Shown piece by piece: positions 1-7,788 of a stretch of DNA of 23,790 bases. The notes below the pieces were generated by a model. The model worked only from the letters and a program-made list of their open reading frames with translations. It made no database searches and was not told the origin of the DNA. Numbering within the stretch: the first letter of the stretch is position 1; every line of letters begins with the position of its first letter. A program made the position numbers and the translations under genes. Source of the DNA: Betaproteobacteria bacterium (GTDB taxonomy: Bacteria; Pseudomonadota; Gammaproteobacteria; Burkholderiales; Burkholderiaceae_C); the NCBI GenBank assembly GCA_009923895.1, contig RFSP01000003.1:1-23790 (forward strand), given 5' to 3'.

Positions 1-1059
1 CTGGTCGTTTTCTTGCGGCGATCCCACCGTCAAGCGCAAGCATTGCGACAACAGAGGGTGCAAACCCGATACGTTTTTCACCAGCACGCCCAGCGCCTTC
101 ATTCCCGCGAAAGCTTTGGCGGCGTCGGGCACACGCGCCAGAATCATGTTGGCTTGGCTGGGAAAGGGCCGGACTCCAGGCAGTTGGGCCAACCGGCGCT
201 GAAGAGCCTCTCGCTCCCGCCGAATGTCGGCGGCTTGCTGCGCATAGACCTGCGCATGCTCCAACGCGAACAGGGCCGCTTCGGCATTGAGCACACTCAC
301 GTTGAAGGGCGGGCGCAGTTTGTCGAGCTCACCCACCAGTTCTTGGCGCCCCATGAGGTAGCCAATGCGAACACCCGCCAAGCCAAACTTGCTCATCGTC
401 CGCATGAGCAGCACATGGGGATAGCGTCGCAGCCACGGCATGGAATCTTTGGACGCGAAGGGCTGATAGGCCTCATCCATCACCACGAGTCCGCCCACAC
501 GACCCACGGCTTCAATGCAAGACTGCACCACCTTCTCGTCCCACAAATTGCCCGTCGGGTTGTTGGGGTAGGCCAAATAAAGCACGGCCGGTTTCTCGGT
601 CTCGATGGCCGATGTCATGGCCGCTTCATCCAACTCAAAGTCGGGCGTGAGTGGCACACCCACAAATCGAAGTCCTTGCAATGCCGCCGAGATGCCGTAC
701 ATCACAAAGCCCGGCAGGGGTGCCATGAAGACGGCTTGGGGACGGTCACAGGCCAAACTCAGCAGGCTGATGAGCTCATCACTGCCATTGCCCAGCATGA
801 GCGAGCAGCCTTCGGGCATCCCGGCAAAGCGGGCGAGGGCGGCGCGCAGCTCTTCGTTGCGCTCTCCGGGATAGCGGTTGATCGCCACCGCACCCAATCG
901 ATCGCCCAGAGCCCGCTGCAACGCGGGCGGGAGACGGTAGGGGTTCTCCATGGTGTCGAGCTTGACCAGGCCCGCGCTGGGTTGCACGGCATAGGCGTGC
1001 ATGTCTTGGATGTCCTCGCGGATCACCCGCTTCATCGTGGTCTGCAGATCCCACATCAT
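1..1059 (-). CDS. hisC: Histidinol-phosphate aminotransferase (3' end beyond the window)
   Basis: HisC is the PLP-dependent enzyme that converts imidazole-acetol phosphate and glutamate to histidinol phosphate and 2-oxoglutarate in histidine synthesis. The frame is open from 1059 to the window edge and gives 353 residues; family members have about 350-370, so only the last few residues are missing. Visible motifs are NPTG in the aminotransferase fold, DEAY for PLP-ring contacts, and MSKFGLAGVRIGY, whose lysine (about residue 224) should form the Schiff base. Two ATG codons stand in tandem (1059 and 1056), preceded by GAGG; another ATG lies at 1035. The first lies 4 bases past the hisD stop, so translation is probably coupled. 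The order hisG-hisD-hisC is the usual betaproteobacterial histidine operon, and hisB would be expected beyond position 1. Confidence 0.95.
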   Translation of the reverse strand, partial: MMWDLQTTMKRVIREDIQDMHAYAVQPSAGLVKLDTMENPYRLPPALQRALGDRLGAVAINRYPGERNEELRAALARFAGMPEGCSLMLGNGSDELISLLSLACDRPQAVFMAPLPGFVMYGISAALQGLRFVGVPLTPDFELDEAAMTSAIETEKPAVLYLAYPNNPTGNLWDEKVVQSCIEAVGRVGGLVVMDEAYQPFASKDSMPWLRRYPHVLLMRTMSKFGLAGVRIGYLMGRQELVGELDKLRPPFNVSVLNAEAALFALEHAQVYAQQAADIRREREALQRRLAQLPGVRPFPSQANMILARVPDAAKAFAGMKALGVLVKNVSGLHPLLSQCLRLTVGSPQENDQ

Positions 1060-1063
1060 CGCC

Positions 1064-2389
1064 TCACGCGCCTTTGGGCTTGGAAAGTCGAAACTCGGCC
1101 GCCTGGGCGTGCGCCTGCAGCCCTTCGCCATAAGCCAGCTCGGCCGCGATGGGACCCAGCGTTTGTGCCCCATGGGCGCTCACCTCGATCAGGCTGGAGC
1201 GCTTTTGAAAGTCGTAAACGCCCAGCGGCGAAGAAAAACGCGCCGTGCCCGAGGTGGGCAAGACATGGTTGGGGCCGGCGCAATAATCGCCCAAGCTCTC
1301 GCTCGTGTAGGCCCCTAAAAACAACGCGCCCGCGTGCCGCAGCAAAGGCTCCCAGCGATGGGGCTCACTCGAACTCACCTCCAGATGCTCTGGGGCGATG
1401 CGATTGCTGATGTCGCAAGCCTCTTCCATGGAGCGCGTTTGGATCAGCGCACCGCGGCCCTCCAACGATGCCCGAATGACGTCTCGCCTTGGCATGCCCG
1501 GCAGGAGCCGCTCCATCTCCTGGCGCACACGCTCCAAATACGCGGCGTCGGGGCTGAGCAAAATGCTTTGCGCCAGTTCATCGTGCTCCGCTTGGCTGAA
1601 CAGGTCCATCGCCACCCAGTCGGGCGGCGTGGTGCCGTCGGCCAAGACCAAGATCTCGCTGGGGCCGGCAATCATGTCTATGCCCACTTGGCCAAACACC
1701 TGGCGTTTGGCACTGGCCACATAGGCGTTGCCAGGGCCGGTGATCTTGTCCACACGGGGCACGGTGGCGGTGCCATATGCCAAAGCGGCGACCGCCTGCG
1801 CGCCCCCGATGGTGAACACCCGGTGCGCCCCGGCGAGGTAGGCGGCTGCCAAGACCAGCGGATTGCGCTCGCCGCGGGGCGTGGGCACCACCATGACAAT
1901 TTCACTCACGCCCGCCACCTGGGCCGGCAAGGCGTTCATCAACACACTTGAAGGGTAAGCCGCCTTGCCGCCAGGCACATAGATGCCCACCCGATCGAGC
2001 GGAGTGACCTTCTGGCCCAGCAGCGTGCCGTCGTCATCGCGATAGGTCCAGCTTTGGCCACTGGCCTGAAGTTGACGCTCGTGGTAGCGGCGCACGCGCT
2101 CGGCTGCACGCTCCAAGGCCTGCCGTTGCGCGGGCGAGATGAGATCCAGGGCCGCGCGCAAACTGTCGGTGTCCAACTCCAACTCAGACACGCTGGAGGC
2201 GGCCAATTCGTCAAACCGCTTGGTGTATTCCAAGACGGCGGCATCGCCCCGTGCACGAACATCCGCCAAGATGCCTCGCACCCGCTCTTCGATGGCGGCG
2301 TCGGTTTCTTCGGACCAGTGCAAGACGCGCTTGAACGCGGGCTCAAAATCAGGATCCGAGGTGTTCAAGCGCCGCAAAGCCAAGGTCAT
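1064..2389 (-). CDS. hisD: Histidinol dehydrogenase
   Basis: HisD is a zinc enzyme that oxidizes histidinol to histidine in two NAD-dependent steps, the last in the pathway. The 441 residues match the family's usual length of about 430. Visible family features are GPGNAYVASAKR and GPSEILVLAD in the nucleotide and active-site region, and QAEHDE with the expected zinc ligands Gln266 and His269. Glu334-His335 in PEHLEV is the expected catalytic pair, GDYCAGPNHVLPTSG carries the zinc ligand Asp368, and His427 in the C-terminal GLQAH is the last ligand. Residue roles are by family knowledge. The ATG start overlaps the hisG stop as ATGA, which supports both the start and translational coupling. The gene appears intact. 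Confidence 0.97.
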   Translation of the reverse strand: MTLALRRLNTSDPDFEPAFKRVLHWSEETDAAIEERVRGILADVRARGDAAVLEYTKRFDELAASSVSELELDTDSLRAALDLISPAQRQALERAAERVRRYHERQLQASGQSWTYRDDDGTLLGQKVTPLDRVGIYVPGGKAAYPSSVLMNALPAQVAGVSEIVMVVPTPRGERNPLVLAAAYLAGAHRVFTIGGAQAVAALAYGTATVPRVDKITGPGNAYVASAKRQVFGQVGIDMIAGPSEILVLADGTTPPDWVAMDLFSQAEHDELAQSILLSPDAAYLERVRQEMERLLPGMPRRDVIRASLEGRGALIQTRSMEEACDISNRIAPEHLEVSSSEPHRWEPLLRHAGALFLGAYTSESLGDYCAGPNHVLPTSGTARFSSPLGVYDFQKRSSLIEVSAHGAQTLGPIAAELAYGEGLQAHAQAAEFRLSKPKGA

Positions 2390-3036
2390 GACATGCCCCT
2401 GGATTGCACGGCCCTTTCAATGGCCTCCATCACGGCACGCAAAGTCTCTCGCTTGGTCTTGAGAGCCGCTTGATTGACCACCAGTCGAGCGGAGATGTCC
2501 ATCACCTTTTCCACCTCGACCAACTGATTGGCCTTGAGGGTCCCGCCGGTCGACACCAGATCGACGATGGCGTCGGCCAATCCTGTCAGGGGCGCCAATT
2601 CCATGGACCCATAGAGCTTGATCAAGTCCACGTGCACCCCTTTGTCGGCAAAGTGCTGACGTGCCAAATGGGTGTACTTGGTTGCCACTCTCAGGCGGGA
2701 GCCCTGACGTACGGCGGCGGCGTAATCAAAGTCACTGCGCACGGCCACACTCAAGCGGCAGCGGGCGATGTTCAGATCCAAAGGGCGGTACAGGCCGGCT
2801 TCGCTGTGCTCAAGCAGCGTGTCGAGCCCCGCCACGCCCAGATCAGCACCGCCGTATTGGACATACGTAGGCACGTCGGTCGCCCTGACCAAGACCACGC
2901 GCACATCCGATCGGCTGGTGGACAAGATGAGCTTGCGACTCTTCTCTGGGTCTTCGGCGATCTCAATACCGGCCGCACGCAGCAGCGGCAAGGTTTCGTC
3001 AAAGATGCGTCCTTTGGACAGGGCAAAGGTGATCAT
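2386..3036 (-). CDS. hisG: ATP phosphoribosyltransferase catalytic subunit, short form
   Basis: HisG joins ATP and PRPP to form phosphoribosyl-ATP, the committed and feedback-regulated step of histidine synthesis. At 216 residues it is the short form, lacking the C-terminal regulatory domain of the roughly 300-residue long form. Typical segments are the N-terminal ALSKGRIFDETLPLL, the YVQYGGADLGVAGLD segment, and DAIVDLVSTGGTLKANQL near residue 160, the PRPP-binding loop. Short HisG proteins normally work as a hetero-octamer with HisZ, a histidyl-tRNA synthetase paralogue; no hisZ is in the window, so it should be elsewhere. An AAAGG lies about 9 bases before the ATG. The murA stop is 12 bases upstream, and the 3' end overlaps hisD by 4 bases. 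Confidence 0.96.
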   Translation of the reverse strand: MITFALSKGRIFDETLPLLRAAGIEIAEDPEKSRKLILSTSRSDVRVVLVRATDVPTYVQYGGADLGVAGLDTLLEHSEAGLYRPLDLNIARCRLSVAVRSDFDYAAAVRQGSRLRVATKYTHLARQHFADKGVHVDLIKLYGSMELAPLTGLADAIVDLVSTGGTLKANQLVEVEKVMDISARLVVNQAALKTKRETLRAVMEAIERAVQSRGMS

Positions 3037-3048
3037 GGGGCAGCGCCT

Positions 3049-4314
3049 TTACTTCACCCGTTCGATGTCGGCACCCAAGGCGCGCAGCTTGTCTTCCATG
3101 CGGTCATAGCCTCGGTCCAAGTGATAGATGCGATCGACCAAGGTCTCACCCTGAGCCACCAGACCTGCAATCACCAAGCTGGCGGAGGCTCGCAAATCGG
3201 TGGCCATGACGTGCGCCCCGGACAGCGACTTCACCCCCTGCACCAACGCCGTGTGGCCGTCGATTTGAATATTGGCTCCCAGACGAAGCAGTTCATTGAC
3301 GTGCATGAACCGGTTTTCAAAGATGGTTTCAGAGACCCTCGAAGCCCCGCTGGCAATGCAGTTCACTGCCATGAATTGGGCCTGCATGTCCGTCGGGAAA
3401 GCGGGGTATTCGCTGGTGCGAAAACTCACCGGGCGGGGCTTGCCATCGGCGCGGATGCGGATCCAGTCGGCCCCGGTCTCGATGGTGGCACCGGCTTCGC
3501 GAAGCTTGTCCAAAACCGCATCCAGGTGGTCGGGCCTGGCACCTTTCAAGGTGACATCGCCCCCCGTGGCCGCCACGGCGCAAAGGAAGGTGCCGGTTTC
3601 GATGCGGTCGGCCACGATGGGGAAAGGCGCCTTGGGGGCGTGGAGCCGGTCCACACCTTGGATGCGGATTTGCCGCGTGCCGTGCCCTTCAATTTTGGCG
3701 CCCATGGCAATGAGCAGTTCGGCCAGGTCGGGGATCTCGGGCTCCTGGGCGGCGTTTTCGAGCACCGTCTCTCCTTCGGCCAAGGTGGCTGCCATGAGGA
3801 GGTTCTCGGTGCCGGTGACCGTGACCATGTCGGTCGTGATGCGCGCACCCCGCAACCGCGTCGTCTTGGCAATGATGTTGCCTCGCTCGACCGTGATCTG
3901 CGCCCCCATGGCCTGCAGACCTTTGATGTGCTGATCCACGGGTCGCGATCCGATGGCACAGCCCCCCGGCAGCGACACAATGGCCACGCCAAATCGGGCC
4001 AACAGGGGGCCAAGAACCAAAATCGACGCGCGCATGGTCTTGACCAGCTCATAAGGCGCCACCGGGTTGTTGACGGGACCGGCATCGACAATCACTTTGT
4101 GATCTGGCCCCGTGGGTGCCTCAGCGGTGGCCCCCATTTGCCGCAAGAGCTTCAAGGTGGTGGACACGTCCATCAACTTGGGCACCCGCGTGAGGGTCAC
4201 CGGTTCGGCGCACAGCAAGGCCGCGCACAGCTCGGGCAGGGCGGCATTTTTGGCGCCGGCGATGGAGATTTCCCCTTGAAGGCGTTGGCCGCCGCGAATG
4301 ATGAGTTTGTCCAT
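3049..4314 (-). CDS. murA: UDP-N-acetylglucosamine 1-carboxyvinyltransferase
   Basis: MurA transfers enolpyruvate from PEP to UDP-GlcNAc in the cytoplasm, the first committed step of peptidoglycan synthesis and the target of fosfomycin. I chose the ATG at 4314, giving 421 residues that start MDKLIIRGG as in homologues; the frame also runs up to a GTG at 4359, which I consider upstream read-through. Catalytic Lys22 lies in AGAKNAALPE. Cys119 in PGGCAIGSRPVDQH is the residue fosfomycin alkylates, and because it is Cys rather than Asp the enzyme should be of the sensitive type. The gene is intact and matches E. coli MurA in length (419). No strong Shine-Dalgarno precedes the ATG. It sits between the BolA-like gene and hisG, the standard neighbourhood in Burkholderiales. 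Confidence 0.97.
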   Translation of the reverse strand: MDKLIIRGGQRLQGEISIAGAKNAALPELCAALLCAEPVTLTRVPKLMDVSTTLKLLRQMGATAEAPTGPDHKVIVDAGPVNNPVAPYELVKTMRASILVLGPLLARFGVAIVSLPGGCAIGSRPVDQHIKGLQAMGAQITVERGNIIAKTTRLRGARITTDMVTVTGTENLLMAATLAEGETVLENAAQEPEIPDLAELLIAMGAKIEGHGTRQIRIQGVDRLHAPKAPFPIVADRIETGTFLCAVAATGGDVTLKGARPDHLDAVLDKLREAGATIETGADWIRIRADGKPRPVSFRTSEYPAFPTDMQAQFMAVNCIASGASRVSETIFENRFMHVNELLRLGANIQIDGHTALVQGVKSLSGAHVMATDLRASASLVIAGLVAQGETLVDRIYHLDRGYDRMEDKLRALGADIERVK

Positions 4315-4400
4315 AGGGCTTGGGGTGGCACCTCTGGGCAGATCAGCAGGACGCGCCACCGGGGTGCGCCACCGCCACCCGCCGCTAGGCGCGGGGGGTG

Positions 4401-4670
4401 TCAGTGGTGGTGATGTGCCGGTGAGGCGGGTGAGGCCGCGAATTCGGCGGGGGTGAGCGTCTTCATCGACAAGGCGTGGATCTGCTCGCGCATTCTATCG
4501 CCCAGAGCAGCATAGACCCGTTGATGGCGGGCCACCCGGCTGCGACCTTCGAATTCCAGGGAGACAATGGTTGCGAAAAAGTGACGCCCATCGCCTTCCA
4601 CCTCCAAATGGGAGCAGTTCAGGCCCGCGGCAATGAATTGGCGAACATCAGCGGCAGTGGGTTCAGACAT
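4401..4670 (-). CDS. BolA family protein, IbaG (YrbA)-like
   Basis: This 89-residue protein covers a whole BolA domain. Helix-strand segments with VEGDGRHF near residue 25-31 and RHQRVYAALGDRM near residue 47-59 are the family hallmarks; the histidines in these segments are the usual ligands for a [2Fe-2S] cluster shared with a monothiol glutaredoxin. The position upstream of murA matches E. coli ibaG, so an IbaG-type role in iron-sulfur or acid-stress physiology is likely, but this is by analogy. The C-terminus is odd: after an Ala/Pro/Ser linker (AASPASPA) it ends in four histidines before the stop. An 86-base gap separates it from murA and a 48-base gap from the exporter permease upstream. 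Confidence 0.9.
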   Translation of the reverse strand: MSEPTAADVRQFIAAGLNCSHLEVEGDGRHFFATIVSLEFEGRSRVARHQRVYAALGDRMREQIHALSMKTLTPAEFAASPASPAHHHH

Positions 4671-4718
4671 GAAGAGGATTATCCGCCAGCTTGGCTTGCA
4701 CCCGGCTCGGCTTGGGCC

Positions 4719-5501
4719 TCAGCTGCGGATTTTGTAGCCCGATTTGAGCAAAGACAGGGCCAAGGCCGACACGCCCACAAAGCTCAGACCCACCACGCCA
4801 AAGCTCAACCAAGGAGAGACATCCCCCATGCCGAAAAAGCCCTGGCGAAAACCATCGATCATGTAGAAGAAGGGGTTGAGGTGGCTGATCCCTTGCCAAA
4901 AACCGGGCAAGGAATGGACCGAATAAAAGACCCCGGACAAAAAAGTCATGGGCATGATGATGAAATTCTGGAACGCGGCCAGCTGGTCGAATTTTTCAGC
5001 CCAAAGACCGGCGATCAGCCCGAGCGTTCCCAAGAGGGCCGAGCCCAACCCTGCAAACACCAGCACCCACAGGGGCTGTGCAAATGGGGGCCAGGCGAAC
5101 CACACCGTCACCACCAGCACACCCAGGCCCACCACCAGCCCGCGCACCATGGCGGCCCCCACATAGGCCACAAACCACGCATGGTGCGACAAAGGCGACA
5201 CCAACAAGAAGACCAAATTGCCAGTGATCTTGCTCTGAATGAGCGACGAGCTCGTGTTGGCGAAGCTGTTTTGCAGCACACTCATCATCACCAAGCCAGG
5301 GATCAAGAAGGTGGTGTAGCCCACACCTGGGTACACCTGCACCCGGTCCTCCAGCACATGTCCAAACACGAGCAGGTACAGCACCGAGGTCAGAACTGGC
5401 GCTGCCACCGTTTGGAACGACACCTTCCAAAATCGCAAGACCTCCTTGCGAAACAAGGTGCCGGCACCCGTGAGCGCGTGACGCCGAACAACGGGGGTCA
5501 T
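4719..5501 (-). CDS. ABC-2 type transporter permease, YadH-like
   Basis: This is a 260-residue integral membrane protein of the ABC-2 family, with about six hydrophobic segments and a cytoplasmic N-terminus containing FRKEVLRFWKVSFQTV. The segments PGLVMMSVLQNSFANTSSSL and NFIIMPMTFLSGVFYSV, followed by NPFFYMIDGFRQGFFG, are characteristic of YadH/NodJ-type exporter permeases. It should form a homodimeric membrane channel with the ATPase encoded just upstream, whose stop codon overlaps this ATG as ATGA. The substrate of YadGH-type systems is not firmly known. The gene itself looks intact, but its partner ATPase has lost its ATP-binding loop, so the pair is unlikely to work as an active transporter unless another ATPase substitutes. 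Confidence 0.92.
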   Translation of the reverse strand: MTPVVRRHALTGAGTLFRKEVLRFWKVSFQTVAAPVLTSVLYLLVFGHVLEDRVQVYPGVGYTTFLIPGLVMMSVLQNSFANTSSSLIQSKITGNLVFLLVSPLSHHAWFVAYVGAAMVRGLVVGLGVLVVTVWFAWPPFAQPLWVLVFAGLGSALLGTLGLIAGLWAEKFDQLAAFQNFIIMPMTFLSGVFYSVHSLPGFWQGISHLNPFFYMIDGFRQGFFGMGDVSPWLSFGVVGLSFVGVSALALSLLKSGYKIRS

Positions 5502-6127
5502 GCCTGAGCTCCTTGCATGATGGTCAGGAACACCTCTTCCAAGTCGGTGCGACCCAACTCCAAGTCCTCGATGTCAACCTGGGCCACACGCAAGGTGGTC
5601 AACAGCTCCTCGACTTCCCTCGCATCGCGGGCCGCCAGTTGGACGATGCGGCCGGTGACTCTGGCGCGTGGCAGCAGCGCAGCCGGCAAGGCGGCATCGG
5701 TCTTGAATCGCAGCAGGGTGTGAGCCGTGCCCGCCAACAGCGAAGACGTGCGGTCCAAGGCCACGACGCGGCCCGACTTGAGCATGGCAATACGGCCGCA
5801 CAGGGCCTCGGCTTCTTCCAGGTAATGGGTGGTCAACAACACGGTGTGCCCTTCCCGGTTCAGACGTGCGATGAACTTCCACAGGGTCTGACGCAGCTCC
5901 ACGTCCACACCCGCCGTGGGCTCGTCCAGCACGATGACAGGCGGGCGATGGACCAAGGCTTGGGCCACCAACACCCGCCGCTTCATGCCGCCAGACAACT
6001 GCCGCATATTGGCATCGGCCTTGTCGGACAGCCCCAATTTCTGGAAGTTCACGTCATCGAGGGCTTGGAAATCACCCCGCAATCCGTGAAAGGTCTTGCT
6101 GACGTTTTTAAATTCAATGGCGGGCAT
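5498..6127 (-). CDS. ABC exporter ATPase, YadG-like, with internal deletion removing Walker A
   Basis: The frame is open and encodes 209 residues from the ATG at 6127; relatives have about 300. The N-terminus MPAIEFKNVSKTF and DDVNF (to residue 28) is that of a YadG-type ATPase, but at residue 29 the protein jumps directly to QKLGLSDKADANMRQ and the signature LSGGMKRR (44-51). Walker B VIVLDEPTAGVD and the H-loop TTHYLEEAE (His101) follow, then a normal C-terminal part. Walker A (GxxGxGKT), the Q-loop and the start of the helical subdomain, about 90 residues by comparison with remembered homologues, are absent. The junction lies at about 6038-6046 and keeps the frame. Without a P-loop the protein should not bind or hydrolyse ATP, so it is probably a non-functional remnant or an assembly artefact. 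The frame extends to 6169, but homology favours 6127. Confidence 0.88.
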   Translation of the reverse strand: MPAIEFKNVSKTFHGLRGDFQALDDVNFQKLGLSDKADANMRQLSGGMKRRVLVAQALVHRPPVIVLDEPTAGVDVELRQTLWKFIARLNREGHTVLLTTHYLEEAEALCGRIAMLKSGRVVALDRTSSLLAGTAHTLLRFKTDAALPAALLPRARVTGRIVQLAARDAREVEELLTTLRVAQVDIEDLELGRTDLEEVFLTIMQGAQA

Positions 6128-6165
6128 GGGGGACGATTGTAGGCACCCGCTTTGGGTGGCCCGGT

Positions 6166-6912
6166 TCAAGCTCGCTGGAACCCCACCGAAGCGCGCATCA
6201 GACTGCGGGTGTATTCGGCACTCACCCGATGGGCTGCCAGATCGGCAGCGGACACCACTTCAACCATTTGGCCGCGCTGCATCACCAGCAATCGTTCACA
6301 CAGGTGGGTGACCACGGCCAGGTCGTGGCTGACCATCACAAAGGTCAGCCCTTTTTGACGACGCAAGGTCTCCAGCAGGTTCAAGACCTCGGCTTGCACC
6401 GACGCGTCCAGCGCCGAGGTGGGTTCGTCCAAGAGCACTACCTGCGGCTCCAGAATCAAGGCGCGCGCAATGGCCACCCGCTGCCTTTGACCGCCGGAGA
6501 GTTGATGCGGGTAGCGAAAGCGAAAGCCTGCCCCCAGGCCCACATCGTCCAACGCCTGTTCGATGCGTTGCTCGGCTTGGTCAAACCCATGAATGGCCAA
6601 AGGCTCCGCCAACATGCGGTCCACCGTCTGACGCGGATGCAGCGACCCATACGGATCCTGAAACACCATTTGAACCTGGCGACGAAACGCCTGAGTGGCG
6701 GGCGCTGGCAGCCCCGGCGCGCCCGTCAGCGAGACGCTGCCCCGCGCCAGAGGGACCAAACCGCATATGGCTCGCAAGACGGTGCTCTTGCCAGAGCCCG
6801 ACTCCCCCACGATGCCAAAGCTCTCGCCTGGTGCCACGTCAAGACTCACGGCATCGACCGCCACAAAGTCTCCAAACGTGACTCTGACTTCGTTCAGGCT
6901 CAATCCCCTCAT
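6166..6912 (-). CDS. Peptide ABC importer ATPase, DppF/OppF-like
   Basis: This 248-residue ATPase of the oligopeptide/dipeptide/nickel type is one of two that energize the importer encoded from 11361 leftwards. Starting at the ATG at 6912, it has Walker A GESGSGKS (36-43), the Q-loop in MVFQDPYGSLHPR (Gln85), signature LSGGQRQR (138-145), Walker B VVLLDEPTSALD and the H-loop SHDLAVV (His196). QDPYGSLHPR is typical of OppF/DppF members. It is shorter than many DppF proteins (about 320), mainly because the C-terminal oligopeptide-binding extension is brief. The ATG overlaps the stop of the preceding ATPase as ATGA. The frame continues upstream to 6981 with no homology, so I reject that start. 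Confidence 0.92.
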   Translation of the reverse strand: MRGLSLNEVRVTFGDFVAVDAVSLDVAPGESFGIVGESGSGKSTVLRAICGLVPLARGSVSLTGAPGLPAPATQAFRRQVQMVFQDPYGSLHPRQTVDRMLAEPLAIHGFDQAEQRIEQALDDVGLGAGFRFRYPHQLSGGQRQRVAIARALILEPQVVLLDEPTSALDASVQAEVLNLLETLRRQKGLTFVMVSHDLAVVTHLCERLLVMQRGQMVEVVSAADLAAHRVSAEYTRSLMRASVGFQRA

Positions 6913-7766
6913 TGCGCCCACTCCGCTCGTCGATCCAGCGTGGGCAAGGGGTGCCGCGGCTCGCCCAGGCGAGGCAGGCACTCCAGCAGACCCTGGGTGT
7001 AAGGGTGACGGGCATGCGCCAAGTCAGCGGCCGCGACTTCCTCGACGATGCGGCCGGCATACATCACCAGCACCCGATCGCAAAAAGACGAGACCAACCT
7101 CAGGTCATGCGATATGAAGATCAAGCCCATGCCGCGTTCGGCCACCAGGCGGTCCAAAATGCTCAGCACCTCCAGCTGCACCGTGACGTCCAATGCCGAG
7201 GTGGGCTCATCGGCGATCAGCAACTGCGGCTCGGCAATGAGCATCATGGCAATCATGGCGCGCTGACCCATACCACCGGACACTTCGTGGGGGCACAAGT
7301 CAAACACCCGGCGAGGGTTGTCGATTTGGACTGCGGCCAGCGCGTCCAACGCGCGTTCGCGGGCGTGCCGCGAAGAGACCGATTGGTGACGCTGCAAGGT
7401 CTCCACAATCTGGGCCCCGATCGACATCACGGGGTTGAGCGAGAACTTGGGGTCTTGCAACACCATGGCCATGCGCCGCCCTCGCAATTGGCGTCGCTCG
7501 GTCTCACTGCATCGCAGCAGGTCCACATCGCCCAAGGTGAGGCGCTCGGCCTGGACGCGGCCGCCAGGCGCCGTCAACCCCATGATGGCGCGTCCCGTCT
7601 GGCTCTTGCCAGAACCCGACTCTCCCACCAGGCCCAAGCGTTCTTGGCCCAAGGAAAATGACACGCCGCGCACCACCTCGGCAAGCCCGCCTTGTCGCGA
7701 CGGATAAGTCACTCGAAGGTCTTGAACCTCGAGCAAAGATGGGGTCACGCCGTGGCGGGTTTCCAT
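6909..7766 (-). CDS. Peptide ABC importer ATPase, DppD/OppD-like
   Basis: This is the first ATPase of the peptide importer, 285 residues. It shows Walker A GESGSGKS (48-55), the Q-loop in MVLQDPKFSLNPV, a signature of the DppD type (VSGGMGQR, about 162-169), Walker B LLIADEPTSALD and His220 in ISHDLRLV. Near the C-terminus, HPYTQGLLECLPRLG is the oligopeptide/dipeptide transporter motif found only in this ABC subfamily. The ATG at 7766 lies 22 bases after the stop of the permease gene, and the stop overlaps the next ATPase by 4 bases. The two ATPases would pair as a heterodimer beneath the two permeases. Substrate specificity cannot be read from the ATPases. Confidence 0.93.
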   Translation of the reverse strand: METRHGVTPSLLEVQDLRVTYPSRQGGLAEVVRGVSFSLGQERLGLVGESGSGKSQTGRAIMGLTAPGGRVQAERLTLGDVDLLRCSETERRQLRGRRMAMVLQDPKFSLNPVMSIGAQIVETLQRHQSVSSRHARERALDALAAVQIDNPRRVFDLCPHEVSGGMGQRAMIAMMLIAEPQLLIADEPTSALDVTVQLEVLSILDRLVAERGMGLIFISHDLRLVSSFCDRVLVMYAGRIVEEVAAADLAHARHPYTQGLLECLPRLGEPRHPLPTLDRRAEWAQ

Positions 7767-7788
7767 GGTCCTGGCTTTTGCTTATTCT

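Noticed and set aside
13..1410. A 465-codon plus-strand open frame opposite hisC and the end of hisD
   Set aside because: The opposite strand gives complete HisC and HisD motifs; this frame shows no domain and is a codon-bias shadow.
4353..4373. Direct repeat GCGCCACC twice in the gap upstream of murA
   Set aside because: Eight bases repeated once in GC-rich DNA is not significant, and no other copies or palindromic structure were seen.
4378..4395. Hairpin CCCGC-loop-GCGGG just after the BolA-like gene
   Set aside because: The stem is only five base pairs and no T-run follows on the minus strand, so an intrinsic terminator is not supported; read-through into murA is more likely.
2404..4413. 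A 669-codon plus-strand open frame opposite murA and hisG
   Set aside because: It is antisense to two strongly conserved genes, has no recognizable domain and shows the His/Gln/Gly-rich composition typical of shadow frames in GC-rich DNA.
6128..6165. Start of the deleted ATPase at 6169, overlapping the importer ATPase stop
   Set aside because: The 14 residues before MPAIEFKNV have no similarity to the family; the ATG at 6127 fits homologues.
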